A stretch of DNA of 48,970 bases from a bacterium (GTDB taxonomy: Bacteria > Sumerlaeota > Sumerlaeia > MVZB01), in NCBI GenBank assembly GCA_021372575.1, contig JAJFUE010000203.1, positions 1 through 48,970 of the forward strand, read 5' to 3'. Of this stretch, positions 48,815 through 48,970 are shown in pieces (position 1 is the first letter of the stretch; the number at the start of each line of letters is the position of its first letter). Made by a program: the position numbers and the translations under genes. A model generated the notes under the pieces. It did no database searches. It saw only the letters and a program-made list of their open reading frames with translations, and was not told the DNA's origin.

Positions 48815-48921
48815 AAGCCCCGGCAAGGGGCGATAGAACCAAACACTTCCAAATTTCTGTCGCTCCCGCCGGGGCTCGGAAGAATGATAAATCAGCATTC
48901 CCCAGGGTGGACGCCCCGGGC
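48815..48921. repeat. Palindromic repeat, AGCCCCGGCAGGGGCGA family (copy 3)
   Basis: AAGCCCCGGCAAGGGGCGA (from 48815) faces CTGTCGCTCCCGCCGGGGCT (to 48877) across about 25 bases. A related CCCCAGGGTGGACGCCCCGG follows (48901-48920), matching in reverse the inner hairpin of copy 1. The remainder of 48600-48970 shows no gene I can support. Confidence 0.75.
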
Positions 48922-48970
48922 TACTATCCGTTAGAATCTTGTTTTCCTGACAAGATTTTTGAACAGGAGG

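Noticed and set aside
48608-48934. A 108-codon frame at the window end
   Set aside because: Much of it is repeat-derived (KPRQGA..., LPPGLG), with no Shine-Dalgarno or conserved motif.
1-48970. tRNA, rRNA, transposase, integrase or phage genes
   Set aside because: I looked for TPsiC-like and anticodon-arm patterns, DDE or tyrosine-recombinase motifs and phage structural genes, and found nothing I could support by eye.

Overview
The window reads as a piece of chromosome from an uncultured, GC-rich, Gram-negative (two-membrane) bacterium. An outer membrane is implied by a LptF/LptG-type lipopolysaccharide-export permease, a LolD lipoprotein-release ATPase, an O-antigen-ligase-like protein, a lipoprotein with a clear lipobox and many exported proteins. 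Housekeeping genes (alr, tgt, uvrA, dus, ruvB) are scattered among accessory genes, and intergenic regions are dense with repeats. The style of the secreted proteins and the repeat vocabulary recall deep-branching environmental lineages (PVC-group relatives, Sumerlaeota or Hydrogenedentota), but no marker here settles the phylum. I see no phage, transposase, CRISPR array, rRNA or tRNA.

Layout. 1-4163 (minus): a partial membrane protein, a GT-C-type membrane glycosyltransferase with a C-terminal beta-sandwich, and a methyltransferase. 4368-4982: a lipoprotein carrying the same beta-sandwich module. 5071-8088 (minus): a CHASE/PAS sensor kinase. 8389-10889: a CPA2 cation/proton antiporter and an exported unknown. 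10926-12432 (minus): radical SAM/SPASM enzyme and DUF2442. 12544-15384: GT2 glycosyltransferase, sugar epimerase, exported unknown. 15584-21133 (minus): a GHL10-like glycosidase-type protein, a YfhO-like membrane protein, tgt and a small winged-helix regulator. 21343-22500: alr. 22708-25681 (minus): LolD, LptF/G, and a methyltransferase with no normal start codon. 26085-31845: WecG/TagA glycosyltransferase, O-antigen ligase, a DUF5678-like/retropepsin pair, uvrA. 32018-37134 (minus): Gfo/Idh/MocA oxidoreductase, an HtrA-like protease with PDZ repeats, a degenerate pseudoprotease, dus. 37576-39096: unknown membrane-anchored protein. 39471-40517 (minus): ruvB. 41039-43117: a four-repeat fibronectin-III secreted protein. 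43208-48514 (minus): three tandem paralogous secreted proteins.

Functional themes. Cell-surface glycan assembly recurs: two GT-C proteins, a GT2, a WecG-type transferase, an O-antigen ligase, a GDP-mannose-3,5-epimerase-like SDR, a sugar oxidoreductase, methyltransferases and LPS/lipoprotein export. Envelope quality control is represented by the HtrA-like protease and its inactive neighbour. The most unusual coding content is the secreted triplet at 43208-48514.

The least conventional signal is non-coding. Short words of 6-9 bases, iterated two to six times, sit mainly just upstream of start codons, with a different word at most loci (about 12530, 13430, 17170, 21150, 25830, 26050, 33120, 36080, 37425, 46675). 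Palindromic repeat elements instead occupy most junctions between convergent genes (15.5, 22.6, 31.9, 39.2, 43.2 kb). Repeats also intrude on gene ends, in one case supplying a stop codon and in another apparently replacing a start.
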